Assembly: GCA_002431905.1 (NCBI GenBank)
Contig: DJER01000022.1
Location: 29,811-93,810 of the forward strand
Direction of reading: 5' to 3'
From: Christensenella sp. UBA5893
GTDB lineage: Bacteria > Bacillota > Clostridia > Christensenellales > UBA1242
DNA: 64,000 bases
Part shown: positions 1-10,906 of the stretch, piece after piece
Layout of the letters: each line of letters opens with the position of its first letter
How positions within the stretch are numbered: the first letter of the stretch is position 1
Position numbers and translations under genes: made by a program
Notes under the pieces: generated by a model
What the model was told of the DNA's origin: nothing
What the model saw: only the letters and a program-made list of their open reading frames with translations
The model's database searches: none

Positions 1-3000
1 CAGTATTATTTGCTGTTCTAACCAAAACTGATGTACCATTCAAACTGCTTGATTGTTTAATATTATTGCTTTCATATTTTACAACAAAGTTGCTAAATGT
101 TGCACCGAGTGTTGTTTCAAACAATGCTCTTGTTTGGTCGGTCTTGTAAACAAATCCATATGTTGCTTCTGGGTCTTCGCCACCACGAAGTACATTTGAG
201 AACCCAACGATTGGAGCGATGTATCTTGTGATTCCAATATAGTGTTCATTCCCATTATTATCATTTTCCGGTGAGTTATCAGGTTCAATTATATATGTAA
301 CCTTTCCTGATGACACACTTGTTCTCAATTTTTCAAGATCTCTTTGATTTTTAATCTTTATTGTCTTGTCAAAATATCCAAACACCATATGTGGATAAAG
401 TTCGTCAGTATCTCTTTGCCAAGAATTTGCATCCCAATTATTTGCAAAGAAGATATAGTCAAAATATTCACCGAATTCATAGCCTTCGGCATATTTTGCG
501 TTTACATCAGCTTGGGTTTCTTTTATCCCTTCCCAAGTGCTTGCTGAGGCGGGATCAGATACAAAACCATAATTTTGATCAAGTCTGTATGAGTCTGAAA
601 TTCTTGATTTTGACTCGCCAGCATCACCCTTTGTGTTATTGATTATTGGGTCAACACCATTTTTGTTTGAATCAAATATCCACGAACCCCACAAATTCAA
701 AGCATTTACTCTTTCCAAAATTGCAGATTTTGTTATATCTGTGTTCAAATCTCTACCAACGATACCTGCAGTGTATTCTTTTCCTCTAACATCGCCTGTT
801 GCATACACTTCGGTAAGTTTTGTTGCTTCGTTGTCACCGGTAATAGTATTGATGATACCAATAATTCCACCAGCAACTGTTGAATTTGTGTTTACAACAT
901 TCAATTTTGAGTAAGATTTTTCAATTTTACCACTTTCTTGCAAACCAACAAGTCCACCAACTGCAATTGGGCTATAGTTACCATTATAGAACAAAGCTTT
1001 GTTTCCAAGTTCAATTGTTGAATTTTCGTAGTTGTGTTTGCCATTTTCTTCTGTGTAGTAACTTAAACTATTTTTTTCAATAACTTCTTGCAATGTTAAG
1101 TTATTTTCTGTGTCAAAGATATTTACATTATCATTTTCTGATCTAACTTGTCTTAAATATCCTTTATTTATACCTGCAATTCCACCTGCAAAACCATTGT
1201 AAGAATAAAGTCCTTGTTTTGCGTAATCGGATACAGATTTTGCATAAGGCATAAATTGTATGTCTTGCATTGTTGTTTGTGGTCCAATATATCCGGCAAT
1301 ACCGCCGACCGTTCCACCAGTTATTATCATATTGCCAACATTTTTGAGTGCAACACTTGTTGCATTTGAAATTACAGTCACTTCGGTGAACTCGTAATCA
1401 TCTTTTGTTTGGGCAGTGTAATAATCAACAATTCCAGCAATTCCACCTGCATATGATACTGTTGAATTGTCACCAAATCTCGAATATTTGTTAAATGTGT
1501 CAATTTCACTAATATTTTTGATTGGAGTTGTGTAATAAGCAGATGTAACATTAATGTTTTCTACTGTGTCGTTAAATAAGTGAGATTCACCTTTAACCAA
1601 ACCAACAATTCCGCCGACAATATTTTTACCTCTGATTGTAACATTGTCTGCTTTATTTAATGCACTTATGTTTACATTTATAATTTTTGAGTCAACAATT
1701 TGACCCGCGATTGTTCCGACATTTGCAATATTCTTTGCTTCAATACCGAATATCTCTTTTTCGTTGTTTTGGTCACCAACTACAATGTTAAGGTTGATAA
1801 CAAGTGCACCACCTTCCAACTTGCTAAATAGTCCAAAACTATCCAAAGATTTGTTATTGCCAGAATCAGTTAATGCAAAATTGCTTATTGTAAAGCCATT
1901 TCCATCAAGTTTTCCTGTTGCTCTTGTGTTGTAACTTCCGCTAAGAGTTTTGATTGATGATGTTAGGTCATATTTTTCTGAACCTGTTGCCAAATCATGC
2001 AAATCTATATTATCAATCAATCTATAATTACCAAATGCAATTGTTTTTGTTGAATCGTCAACAAATCTATCAACACTCTTATTTGCAGTGCCAGAGAATG
2101 CTTCGTTGAAATCCTTTGCATTTCTAATAAGTATAGGGTTATTTATTGAGCCATATGCAAATTTGTCTACATATGCAGTTTTTGGTTTTGAAAGGTTTTC
2201 ACTTGCCTTGCTTGTATATCTTAATGAAACTGCAATATCGTTTGCACTAACGAGGTCAGGACCTTGTGCTGTCATTTTCCAAATTCCGTCATTATATGTT
2301 GATGCAAAGTTAAAGCCATAGAAGTATTCTTCAATGATTACTGAAGATACAGATGATGCACTTTCGCCATAAGCTTTTTGGAATGAGATTGTGTCACTTT
2401 CCAAAGCGACTTGATCATAATAATAACTATTTGTGATTGAATCTTTGTCACTAATATAATTTCCGAGTTCGTCAACACCAGAGAAATTCATTTGTGTTGT
2501 TGTTGAACTTATAATTCTTGAAAGTGATAATGAGTTCTTAACTTTTCCACCTTGTGTGTTTGAGTAAACAAAACCTGCACTTGATCTTCCTGGATTGTTT
2601 TGAAGGTTTGTTAGGTTAATATTTGAATAACAATCACTAATATTGCCTTTGTTTTGATATGCAAAACCCGAAGCAATGCCAGATGTTTCAATTCCAAATT
2701 TTGTTGCATGGATGTCTGTTTCCGAGGCTTTTACACCTTTTGCATAACTCATACTGATTGTGCCATTGTTGTTTATAACAAAACCAGAAGTTATTGTTGT
2801 GTAATTTATTTGAGAGTTATTGATAATTCTTATATTTGAAGCAAAACTGCTTGTTATACTACCATTATTTTCGTAAACAAATCCTGCAATTTCGCCAAAT
2901 GAGTTAATTGTAAATACAGGTAAATCATAGTTTGAAGAATTGCCACCATATGAATATCTATAGTTGAGTTCTTTTACGCTTCCTGATTTCTCTACTTTGT

Positions 3001-6000
3001 AAACATCAAGTTTTGTTCCACCAACTCTACTATTTGTTATAGTTCCGTTGTTGTACAATACAAAACCAGCTGTTTTTGCTGTAACTTTTGTGGTTGAGTC
3101 TGTTGAAATAAGAATTCCTGTTGATTGTTGTCTTATATCGACACTTATATCAAAGTAATTTACCACTTCACTATTTGTTATTATACCATTGTTTGTTATT
3201 GCCATTGGTGCAACGTTGATTTCGCTCACTTGTGAACTATCAACATTTATTGTTCCAATATTATAGATATTTAAACGAATATTCTTTAACAATGTATTTG
3301 AATCAACATTTTCAAACAAAGAATAATTTGTTACACCTTGTGCAAAACTTACTATAGAAATTGTATAACCGTTTCCATCCAAACTTGCAACACTTGTTGT
3401 TGATGAGATTGGTGTGTATTCATACAATCTTATATCTCTCATCAAGATATAATGCTCTTCACTTTCTGCATTGAATTTTTCCAAGAATTCATCTGCTGTG
3501 AATATTTGAACTGGTTCATCATCATTTAATTCAGCTTTGATTTCTATTGTAAAGTTATATTTGTAAATTGTTCTGTTGCCATCAGGCATTTGAACCGGTA
3601 TTTCAAGCAACATCTTTTGTGAACCAATTGTTTTTCCAATATAATGGAGCACAGCATCAGTTCCTTCGCCAACTTCACTAAATTCTATAATATTATTCTC
3701 TATATATTTGTTTGTTGTTGAATTGTAAATTGGAGTTTTTGTGTCGCCATTTACATAATATAAGTTTGATCTTAATACTTTTGCCTTTGATGAATTGTTA
3801 AGAGATTTGTTTACTCCAAATCCATTTTGGCTGTTTGAATAACAATAGTTATTTGAAATAAAGTATTCAAATAGTTTTTTGCCATATTTTGTGTATTTTC
3901 CTGCAAAATCAAAGTCTAATTCGTGTTCAAAATAGATATCGCCAAATGCTTTGTCTTTGCTGTTGCTATTTTTTACTGCGGTATTTTCTATATCAAAGTC
4001 AAAAGGAATGATGTAGATTAACATTTGTGAAGTTAATGTTTCTTCAATTCCATTGATTACTCTTGATGTTTCAATTGTCATTGTTACATCTTTGAAATTT
4101 GTTTCACTTAATGTTACAGTAAATGTTCCCTTTTCATAAGTTGTGTCAATATCTTGCCAATCATTGTTGAATAGAATTGTTCCAAATCCTGTATCAACTT
4201 CTTTACCATCAACAACTGATGAAAGTTTATAGTTATTCTTTAATGTTTGTGATTTTTCTTTGATAACTTGAACTGTTAGTGTGTCACCCAAAAGTGCAAA
4301 ATATGTCCCAGATTCTCCGTCTATACTAAGTCCCGGTGTTACTGGTGGGGTTACTAACAATGAATACATTTGTGTATATAATATAGTATTATCTTTACCA
4401 TATACATTTATATATATATTAAATATTGTATTTGTCTTAATGTCTGAAGAAGCAAGTGCACGAACATAGAATCTTGAAATATCATTGCTTAGGTTTGAGC
4501 TATTTTTGAAAATCTTTACACCATTTTCAATAAATTCAAAATTCATAAGTTTATCAACAAAATATGCTGATGCGTCACCTTCTTCATCGCCCTTTCTCAT
4601 ACTGAGCAAAGCTAATTTTTGACCATTTACAGGTTCACTTGTTACTGTTATATATTCAAAATTAGCATATGAAGGATAAATCATAACATCAAGTAAACTT
4701 GGTTTTGTTGTTGATATTGTGTTTGTTGGATAGTAGTTATATCTTTCGCCACCAACAACCTTTGATGTTTCTCTGTATGAGTAGTTATTTACATCAATTC
4801 TTATAATTTCTTGGTCAATTACTGAAATTTTTAAATCAACATAAACTGATGAATAAATGTTTCCTGCATAGAATCTAACAATATAGTATGAAGAGTCAAT
4901 CATGCTTAATTTTTCTTTGTTAAGTTCTATTGATAAATCATAATTTGTTATTTCATTATTTGTATAGCAAGAATAAACATATACATTAAACAAACCTAAT
5001 TCGTTTTGTTTGTTCACTGTCAAACTTGAAGCGTCTTGACTGAATATTTTGATTCCGTTTTCGTCAAATATTTCACAAGCAAGTTGTTCGTCTTTAACAT
5101 CCGAGTTAATATTAACTTGGAATTCCAAAGAATCGCTTGCTGACATATTAACTTCTTTTACGGAAATTGCAATGCTATTTGGACCTTGCAATGGTTTTAA
5201 TGTCAATGTTTTTAGTGTTTCATTTTTAAGTATTTTTGCAAAAGCATCACTAAGTCCGTTGAGTTTTAGGTAAACTGACATATGTAAATCATCATCACTA
5301 TTTAATGAGATTAAGTGTGTGCCAATTTTGTTTCCAACAACGTTATTAAGTTTTGTTTCATCATCTTTATTTTCAAAAACAACATCAAAATCGTTTGTTT
5401 GCAAAGAGAATTTTGTTTGATTTAGAACAATATTATCTTCAAGTGAAGTGATGAATTTTTGAGTTGTACCTTTCTTTAGACCTATTGTATAGCCACTTGG
5501 CAATGAATAGTCATTATACGAAATTCCAAAGTTATTTGTATTATATATAACTTTTATGTTCATTGAGATTGGGTCAATGCTTCTATCATATTTTGAGCTA
5601 ATAGTTAAAGTTGCATCGCCTATATTGTTTATTTGAAGTGTTCCATTTGTCAAAGCCAAAATATTTGAATTTGATTCAATATTTAGACCATAAACACTTG
5701 AAATTCCAAACAAATCTAACAAACTGATTGTATTTTTTTGTGTTAACGCTTTATTTTCTCTTTCAGTTAATGTTTGAACTGTTTTGTTTACAAAGAGTAT
5801 TGCATTATTTTCATCTTGGTTGAAAGATAAGTTTGTTCTTTGAATTTTTAAGTTTTCAAGTTCACTTGCTGTTATTGGAACAATTCTCTTTACATTTTTC
5901 AAATATGGGTAACCAAAGTTTTGTTGAGAATCACCATTATTGAGCCAAATTTCTGAACTGCCAAATTTTACACCATTATAAATATAGTTGAAATCGGTTG

Positions 6001-9000
6001 CAGTTCCTGTCAAAGTTTGACCATTTTGTTTTGTCATATAGAAAGTAAATTCATATGAGTCATTATTCTTGTAAGTAATATAGCTATCTTTTATAACTTT
6101 TTTGTCATCAACATTTTGTGAAAGTTCGCCAAAAATCTTTTGAGCTACGCCTAAATTTGCAAAACTTTCTGTGATTTTTGTATTTGCACTGCTAATTTTG
6201 CCAACAATGCCAAATATGTTTGCATCAGTTACAATAGCATTATTTTTGCCAAAATTATATGCATAAGATTTTGAAATTATACCATTTTCTGCAATTTCGC
6301 CAACCAAACCTGCATACACTTGACCTTGCATAGACATTTGAGCACTACCATCTTTTAAGTCGTAGAAAATTACTTTACAATTTTCAATTTTCCCTGTATT
6401 TTTGCCAGCAATACCACCAACAGCAGACAAATTGTCATCTCCAAGAACTGAACCTTGGAAAATTACATTTGAGATTGTGCCATTGTTTTGACCAACAACA
6501 CCACCAACATATTCACTATTATTTTGAACAAGTGAGTAGTTTTCTTGAGAATATGAATCTATAACAATGCTTTCTATTGTACCATTATTTACATTTGCAA
6601 TTGAACCTGAACCATTTGTTACATTACATACAACATCAAAATCTGCAACAATTGCACTTTCGCTAATTTCTTCAAACAAATATGAATTTAGTGTTAATGT
6701 TGCTTTAAAGTTAGAATTTGAAAGTTGTCCATATAGTCCACCATTGAATTTTCTAAATATCGCTGTGTCAACATTGATATTTGAAATTGCTGTATAGTGT
6801 AAATCTTGATTTGTAATTTGACTTGCGTCGGTAATTCTTACGGATGTTTCTCTTGACTTACCATCGGCAACTGTCAAATTTATTCTTGCCACCGGAGTGT
6901 TTTCTCTATAGTATGTGTTACCATTACTATCTAGTAAAATTGCATCAGTTGGGACAATGACAATTGTTCCCTTGCCACCATATTCACCTGTTACACTAAC
7001 AAGTCCATCGTTCGAAATTGTTATGATATCGTTTCTTGTTCCATTATCTGGATAGAAAATATATGAAACATCTTTTACAAGTGCATTTTCTGGAAGCACA
7101 TCGCATATGATTCTAAAATTGTTATCATTATAATCATTTGATATAGATTTTGCTGACAAATATAAATTATATTCACTATTTGCAACATCAACATTTGTTG
7201 GGATAATTTGCTCTACTCTTTGTGCTTGTTGAATTACGAAATTGATTTCCTTTACATAATGAGTCAAATTACCACCAATATCGTTTGCAAAGATGTACAT
7301 TTGAATCAAGTTGTTACTGTCTTCAACTCTAAAGTTTGCAGTTGCAATAAAATTGTTGCCAACTTTTTCAATAACAAGCTGTGTTTCGTCATATTGTGGT
7401 GAGAAATATAAATAAGGAGTGTTCTCTTCAACAACCACACCACTTTCGTAATCTGGAGATTCTGCAAAATAGATTCTATCATATGTTGCAGGAGAATTTG
7501 CATCGTTTATTTTTACTGTGAATGTATATTTTGAAAGTGCTTTATTTTTTTCGCCAACTTCGTTATATGCATAAAGTTCAATAACTCTGTCACTTATTGT
7601 CAATGATTGAACTGGGTTATAAACTTCAACAAGGAAATATTTATCGATTTCACATTTCACTAATTCATAGTTTTCGTTAAGCATTGAGCCAACGAAAGTT
7701 GCCTTTACCCAAACTTTACCAAGTTTTAATGTTGTAAGATAGTCATTTGATCTTAATACTTCTGTGTTCAAAATGTTTGAAGATTGTGACATATTAAGCA
7801 TTTGACAATCTAACTCATTGAATTTGGAATATTCGCCATCTTCAGCATAAACATCATCATTTGCTGATAATTCTCTATCAAAGAACTCAAACAAAATATT
7901 TGATGCCATATTTGATGTAAACTTGAGTGGAACCATACGTCCATTTTTTATTGCAATATAGCTCAAATTTCCACTTTCATCATAGGTCAACTTTCCAACT
8001 GCTGACGAAACATAGTTCATTAAATCAACATCAATTCCAACATTTGTTAATCTTTCAATAACTTTGATGTTAGCCTTGATTTGTTGTCCAGACTCAAACT
8101 TAAATATTAATGTACCTTCGCCAACTGAATTTTTTAATGCAGATACATGAACTTTGTAAATTGCACTGTTGTCATCCTTTGATACAAACTGAACATGTCC
8201 AACAGTGAACACACCATCACCACTAATCAAAACTGACAAATTGTCAATTTCTATGCTTGCTGGAGCAACTGAGAAAAGTATATCTCTTTCATTAAGCAAT
8301 TGTTCTTCTTGTTCTTCATTTAAAGAAGGCTTGTTTTCAAAATAGAAAGTTTTTTCAGTTTCTATTGTGTCACCTGTAACAAAACCAAAACCTCTTACAC
8401 CTTCTTTTAGGCTTAGGTTGATTGTTTTTGTGACAACATTCTCACTTTCGTCATCTTTGTTTGTTATTGTTAATGGTATAATTTTGTTATCTTCGCTTAC
8501 TTTTGCAATAAGGTAGAAAACTTTTCCGCTTACAAAATCAAACTTGCCATTAACAAATTGACCATTAAGTTCTGTTCCGTTTTCATCCATTATTGATATG
8601 TATGCCAAGTCTTGTGCATCAACAGACAATACAAAGTTGGAATTGATTGCTGTGAAAGGAATTGCATCAAACTTTACTTTAAGACCTCTTGAATTTGAAT
8701 AGCTTGTGTACAAATTGAATTGGTCGTTTGTAACGTTTGCATCATTTACACTAACTGAAATTCCTGTTATTTCGTCATATGCAGTAAGAGTGATTATACC
8801 AACATTATCTCCATGGTCATCAACTTTATCTTTTGTGCTTGATATAATTTCTGGGAAATCTATATAAGACAATTCAAACCAAACCTTATCAGTTATTGTC
8901 CCTGTTTTTTGGGTTTGCAAGAAACCGAACTTGAAAGAATATTCATAGACTTGATTTTGTGTGTCGTTTAAAACATATTGTTCATCAACATTAAGTCCCA

Positions 9001-9823
9001 TATCTCCATATGCATAAACAGGTTTTACATTTATCAATTTTTGTGAAACGGAATATGGAACAACAACTTTTAAGAGTAATTGATTTTTGTTTGGATTGTT
9101 TCTTGGAATGTTATATTCAAGTTTTGCGTCAACATTGTTATCTTCTTTTATTTCAACCAATGAAACATCAATTGATTTTACAACTTCAAAATGCAATGTT
9201 GTTTTTACGCTTTCATTATAAACGGAAATAACCTCGACATCAATTCCTGTTGGAATAACATCAAGGTTTGGTTCAACAACCAAATAGTTATTAGAAATGC
9301 TTACACCTTCAATTTCTGAAGCAAGAGCATATTTTATTCCTGTTTGACTTGTTGCTTCTGGGAATAATACAACAAGATCATTTGACAATTTGCAACTGCC
9401 ACCATTTGCTTTGTTGTATTCAAAATAATATGTATCTTGTTTTGGAACTATGGAAGAAATTGGAGAGGATGCCGAAACCCTAAAAGTTTTGGAAACCTTT
9501 GCACCTTTTACAATCACATCAACATTTGAACATTGACGAAGAGCTTTTACAGTTATGTCTGTAATTCCATTGCCTTTGTATTTTGATGTGACAATGATAT
9601 CTTCTTGGTTGTCGTAATCAATAACAACTTCCTTTGTCTTTGCATCAGTTACAATTGCTTGCAAAGTGTCTGTGTTGTCATTTTCGCCAAGCGTTATCTC
9701 TATATTTGTTTTACTTAACTCAAGTTTCATACTATTGTCATTTTCACAGCCTGAAAGAATTGTGCCACCAAACACAAGTAAAGCAAGGCTAAATAATAAA
9801 ACCCATTTTTTTAATTTTTGCAT
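1..9823 (-). CDS. Giant secreted GLUG-repeat lipoprotein, C-terminus cut by window edge
   Basis: The frame is open from an ATG at 9823 to the window edge, giving at least 3,274 residues. It begins with a lipoprotein signal peptide whose lipobox ends ILSGC (Cys26), so the protein should be anchored on the outer face of the membrane. The first third reads like tandem Ig-like (Big-type) beta domains. From about residue 1,100 and again from about 1,900 to 3,000 come many GLUG-type repeats: VGGVVGQNNGTI, VGGIAGKNTGKI, AGGIAGI, VGGLVGLQESGKI. GLUG repeats occur in adhesins and IgA-protease-like surface proteins; no protease motif is visible in the part seen. AGGAGG lies 8 bases before the ATG. It is transcribed alone, away from spoIIID. 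Likely a giant adhesin or binding protein; ligand unknown. Confidence 0.85.
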   Translation of the reverse strand, partial: MQKLKKWVLLFSLALLVFGGTILSGCENDNSMKLELSKTNIEITLGENDNTDTLQAIVTDAKTKEVVIDYDNQEDIIVTSKYKGNGITDITVKALRQCSNVDVIVKGAKVSKTFRVSASSPISSIVPKQDTYYFEYNKANGGSCKLSNDLVVLFPEATSQTGIKYALASEIEGVSISNNYLVVEPNLDVIPTGIDVEVISVYNESVKTTLHFEVVKSIDVSLVEIKEDNNVDAKLEYNIPRNNPNKNQLLLKVVVPYSVSQKLINVKPVYAYGDMGLNVDEQYVLNDTQNQVYEYSFKFGFLQTQKTGTITDKVWFELSYIDFPEIISSTKDKVDDHGDNVGIITLTAYDEITGISVSVNDANVTNDQFNLYTSYSNSRGLKVKFDAIPFTAINSNFVLSVDAQDLAYISIMDENGTELNGQFVNGKFDFVSGKVFYLIAKVSEDNKIIPLTITNKDDESENVVTKTINLSLKEGVRGFGFVTGDTIETEKTFYFENKPSLNEEQEEQLLNERDILFSVAPASIEIDNLSVLISGDGVFTVGHVQFVSKDDNSAIYKVHVSALKNSVGEGTLIFKFESGQQIKANIKVIERLTNVGIDVDLMNYVSSAVGKLTYDESGNLSYIAIKNGRMVPLKFTSNMASNILFEFFDRELSANDDVYAEDGEYSKFNELDCQMLNMSQSSNILNTEVLRSNDYLTTLKLGKVWVKATFVGSMLNENYELVKCEIDKYFLVEVYNPVQSLTISDRVIELYAYNEVGEKNKALSKYTFTVKINDANSPATYDRIYFAESPDYESGVVVEENTPYLYFSPQYDETQLVIEKVGNNFIATANFRVEDSNNLIQMYIFANDIGGNLTHYVKEINFVIQQAQRVEQIIPTNVDVANSEYNLYLSAKSISNDYNDNNFRIICDVLPENALVKDVSYIFYPDNGTRNDIITISNDGLVSVTGEYGGKGTIVIVPTDAILLDSNGNTYYRENTPVARINLTVADGKSRETSVRITDASQITNQDLHYTAISNINVDTAIFRKFNGGLYGQLSNSNFKATLTLNSYLFEEISESAIVADFDVVCNVTNGSGSIANVNNGTIESIVIDSYSQENYSLVQNNSEYVGGVVGQNNGTISNVIFQGSVLGDDNLSAVGGIAGKNTGKIENCKVIFYDLKDGSAQMSMQGQVYAGLVGEIAENGIISKSYAYNFGKNNAIVTDANIFGIVGKISSANTKITESFANLGVAQKIFGELSQNVDDKKVIKDSYITYKNNDSYEFTFYMTKQNGQTLTGTATDFNYIYNGVKFGSSEIWLNNGDSQQNFGYPYLKNVKRIVPITASELENLKIQRTNLSFNQDENNAILFVNKTVQTLTERENKALTQKNTISLLDLFGISSVYGLNIESNSNILALTNGTLQINNIGDATLTISSKYDRSIDPISMNIKVIYNTNNFGISYNDYSLPSGYTIGLKKGTTQKFITSLEDNIVLNQTKFSLQTNDFDVVFENKDDETKLNNVVGNKIGTHLISLNSDDDLHMSVYLKLNGLSDAFAKILKNETLKTLTLKPLQGPNSIAISVKEVNMSASDSLEFQVNINSDVKDEQLACEIFDENGIKIFSQDASSLTVNKQNELGLFNVYVYSCYTNNEITNYDLSIELNKEKLSMIDSSYYIVRFYAGNIYSSVYVDLKISVIDQEIIRIDVNNYSYRETSKVVGGERYNYYPTNTISTTKPSLLDVMIYPSYANFEYITVTSEPVNGQKLALLSMRKGDEEGDASAYFVDKLMNFEFIENGVKIFKNSSNLSNDISRFYVRALASSDIKTNTIFNIYINVYGKDNTILYTQMYSLLVTPPVTPGLSIDGESGTYFALLGDTLTVQVIKEKSQTLKNNYKLSSVVDGKEVDTGFGTILFNNDWQDIDTTYEKGTFTVTLSETNFKDVTMTIETSRVINGIEETLTSQMLIYIIPFDFDIENTAVKNSNSKDKAFGDIYFEHELDFDFAGKYTKYGKKLFEYFISNNYCYSNSQNGFGVNKSLNNSSKAKVLRSNLYYVNGDTKTPIYNSTTNKYIENNIIEFSEVGEGTDAVLHYIGKTIGSQKMLLEIPVQMPDGNRTIYKYNFTIEIKAELNDDEPVQIFTADEFLEKFNAESEEHYILMRDIRLYEYTPISSTTSVASLDGNGYTISIVSFAQGVTNYSLFENVDSNTLLKNIRLNIYNIGTINVDSSQVSEINVAPMAITNNGIITNSEVVNYFDISVDIRQQSTGILISTDSTTKVTAKTAGFVLYNNGTITNSRVGGTKLDVYKVEKSGSVKELNYRYSYGGNSSNYDLPVFTINSFGEIAGFVYENNGSITSSFASNIRIINNSQINYTTITSGFVINNNGTISMSYAKGVKASETDIHATKFGIETSGIASGFAYQNKGNISDCYSNINLTNLQNNPGRSSAGFVYSNTQGGKVKNSLSLSRIISSTTTQMNFSGVDELGNYISDKDSITNSYYYDQVALESDTISFQKAYGESASSVSSVIIEEYFYGFNFASTYNDGIWKMTAQGPDLVSANDIAVSLRYTSKASENLSKPKTAYVDKFAYGSINNPILIRNAKDFNEAFSGTANKSVDRFVDDSTKTIAFGNYRLIDNIDLHDLATGSEKYDLTSSIKTLSGSYNTRATGKLDGNGFTISNFALTDSGNNKSLDSFGLFSKLEGGALVINLNIVVGDQNNEKEIFGIEAKNIANVGTIAGQIVDSKIINVNISALNKADNVTIRGKNIVGGIVGLVKGESHLFNDTVENINVTSAYYTTPIKNISEIDTFNKYSRFGDNSTVSYAGGIAGIVDYYTAQTKDDYEFTEVTVISNATSVALKNVGNMIITGGTVGGIAGYIGPQTTMQDIQFMPYAKSVSDYAKQGLYSYNGFAGGIAGINKGYLRQVRSENDNVNIFDTENNLTLQEVIEKNSLSYYTEENGKHNYENSTIELGNKALFYNGNYSPIAVGGLVGLQESGKIEKSYSKLNVVNTNSTVAGGIIGIINTITGDNEATKLTEVYATGDVRGKEYTAGIVGRDLNTDITKSAILERVNALNLWGSWIFDSNKNGVDPIINNTKGDAGESKSRISDSYRLDQNYGFVSDPASASTWEGIKETQADVNAKYAEGYEFGEYFDYIFFANNWDANSWQRDTDELYPHMVFGYFDKTIKIKNQRDLEKLRTSVSSGKVTYIIEPDNSPENDNNGNEHYIGITRYIAPIVGFSNVLRGGEDPEATYGFVYKTDQTRALFETTLGATFSNFVVKYESNNIKQSSSLNGTSVLVRTANNT

Positions 9824-9866
9824 AGTTCGTTTCCTCCATAGTATTTTTGTCAAACTAACAAAAAAT

Positions 9867-9896
9867 ATTATAATTATATTATAATATCTAATGCAA
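9867..9896 (-). promoter_or_regulatory. Putative sigma-A promoter of the giant lipoprotein gene
   Basis: On the minus strand TTGCAT (9896-9891) is followed after 18 bp by TATAAT (9872-9867), about 44 bp before the ATG. The surroundings are extremely AT-rich, so other -10 boxes overlap and the choice is uncertain. Confidence 0.45.
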
Positions 9897-10036
9897 GTAT
9901 ATATTTTAATTAAAAGCAAGTCAACTATTTTGTGTCGAATTTTAAACAAAATCAATATTTTTTTAAAAAGTTTTTAATCAAAAATAATTAAAATAAATTA
10001 AAAAATAATTAAATTTAAAAATAAAATAAAAATAAA

Positions 10037-10061
10037 CATATTTTAACTTTGTTAAAATATG
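10037..10061 (-). terminator. AT-rich hairpin downstream of spoIIID
   Basis: A perfect 11-bp inverted repeat (CATATTTTAAC / GTTAAAATATG) with a 3-nt loop sits about 25 bp after the spoIIID stop and is followed by T-rich sequence on the minus strand. It has no GC core, so it is a weak terminator candidate. Confidence 0.4.
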
Positions 10062-10086
10062 AATATTTAAAAAATTATTTTTTTAA

Positions 10087-10335
10087 TTATTTTTTTAATT
10101 TTAAATATTTTTGTTTTGTGGACTGCCCACCACGTATATGTTTTTCCGAAAAATTTTTATCAAGTATTTTTTGTATTTTTTCAAACATTAGATAATCTAT
10201 TTTTTTTAATTTTTTATGTATGTCATTATGTACTGTACTTTTTGAATAATTAAATGCTTTTGCAGTTTGTCTTATTGTTGCATTATTATCCAAAATATAT
10301 GTTGCAAAATTTATCGCCCTATCGCAATTTTTCAC
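10087..10335 (-). CDS. spoIIID: Stage III sporulation transcriptional regulator SpoIIID
   Basis: An 82-residue protein with the SpoIIID pattern: a central helix-turn-helix (ATIRQTAKAFNYSKSTVHND) and the signature C-terminus IRGGQSTKQKY. In spore formers SpoIIID acts in the mother cell to switch sigma-E genes and lead to sigma-K. The start is taken as GTG at 10335 because GGGGGTG lies 7 bases before it; the upstream in-frame ATG at 10353 overlaps that ribosome site and has none of its own. Length fits the family (80-90 residues). It lies between acpP and the giant lipoprotein gene, separated from acpP by a terminator. Its presence suggests the organism sporulates or descends from a spore former. 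Confidence 0.9.
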   Translation of the reverse strand: MKNCDRAINFATYILDNNATIRQTAKAFNYSKSTVHNDIHKKLKKIDYLMFEKIQKILDKNFSEKHIRGGQSTKQKYLKLKK

Positions 10336-10417
10336 GCCTTCACCCCCATACAAAAATGTATGAATGTGTCTTACAAATTATGACTACTTTTGTCGAAATT
10401 TAGCACATGAATGCAAT

Positions 10418-10450
10418 AAAAAAAACTCTTGCTAACTTGCGAGAGTTTTT
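10418..10450 (-). terminator. Rho-independent terminator after acpP
   Basis: The stem AACTCTCGC/GCAAGAGTT (one mismatch) with a 6-nt loop is followed on the minus strand by a run of eight T. It lies between the acpP stop and spoIIID. Confidence 0.75.
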
Positions 10451-10507
10451 GTGTTATCGTTTATTAAATATTAAAAATTATTAACTTTGCAAAACGAAAG
10501 AAAATTA

Positions 10508-10735
10508 TTATTTTCTTGCGTCAATATAGTCAACAATTGATTTAATTGTATTAAGATTTACTGCATCTTCATCTGGAATTTGAATACCAAATTCATCTTC
10601 AACGGTCATAAGCATTTCAACTGTATCCAAGGAATCAGCTCCCAAATCTTCAATCAAACGAGAATCTTCAGTTATTTTGCTTTCATCAATAGAAAGTTGT
10701 TGTGCTATCAATTTTTTAACTTTATCTAATGTCAT
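10508..10735 (-). CDS. acpP: Acyl carrier protein
   Basis: A 75-residue acidic protein with the phosphopantetheine attachment motif GADSLD (Ser about residue 37) and the usual four-helix ACP pattern. It carries growing acyl chains as thioesters in type II fatty acid synthesis. The start is the ATG at 10735, preceded by GGAGGG at 5 nt; an in-frame extension to 10765 would overlap that site and is rejected. It is monocistronic, not inside a fab cluster, and followed by its own terminator. The next locus upstream is the split tRNA-Arg, so acpP flanks the left end of the integrated element. Confidence 0.96.
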   Translation of the reverse strand: MTLDKVKKLIAQQLSIDESKITEDSRLIEDLGADSLDTVEMLMTVEDEFGIQIPDEDAVNLNTIKSIVDYIDARK

Positions 10736-10864
10736 AATGCCCTCCATTACAGTATATAATACCAATTTTATACAACAATGTAAAGCATTTTTAAAAAATC
10801 CCCATCAAAGAAAAAATGTGGTAAATTTTTATATTTGTTTCAAATTTTTTAATACAAAATTTTG

Positions 10865-10893
10865 TTTACACAACTCTCACTTTGTGCTAAACT
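10865..10893 (+). promoter_or_regulatory. Putative promoter of the split tRNA-Arg gene
   Basis: TTTACA (10865-10870), a 17-bp spacer, then TAAACT (10888-10893), 13 bp before the tRNA 5' end. It would still transcribe the tRNA 5' half into the element. Confidence 0.5.
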
Positions 10894-10906
10894 AATATTG
10901 TAGTTT

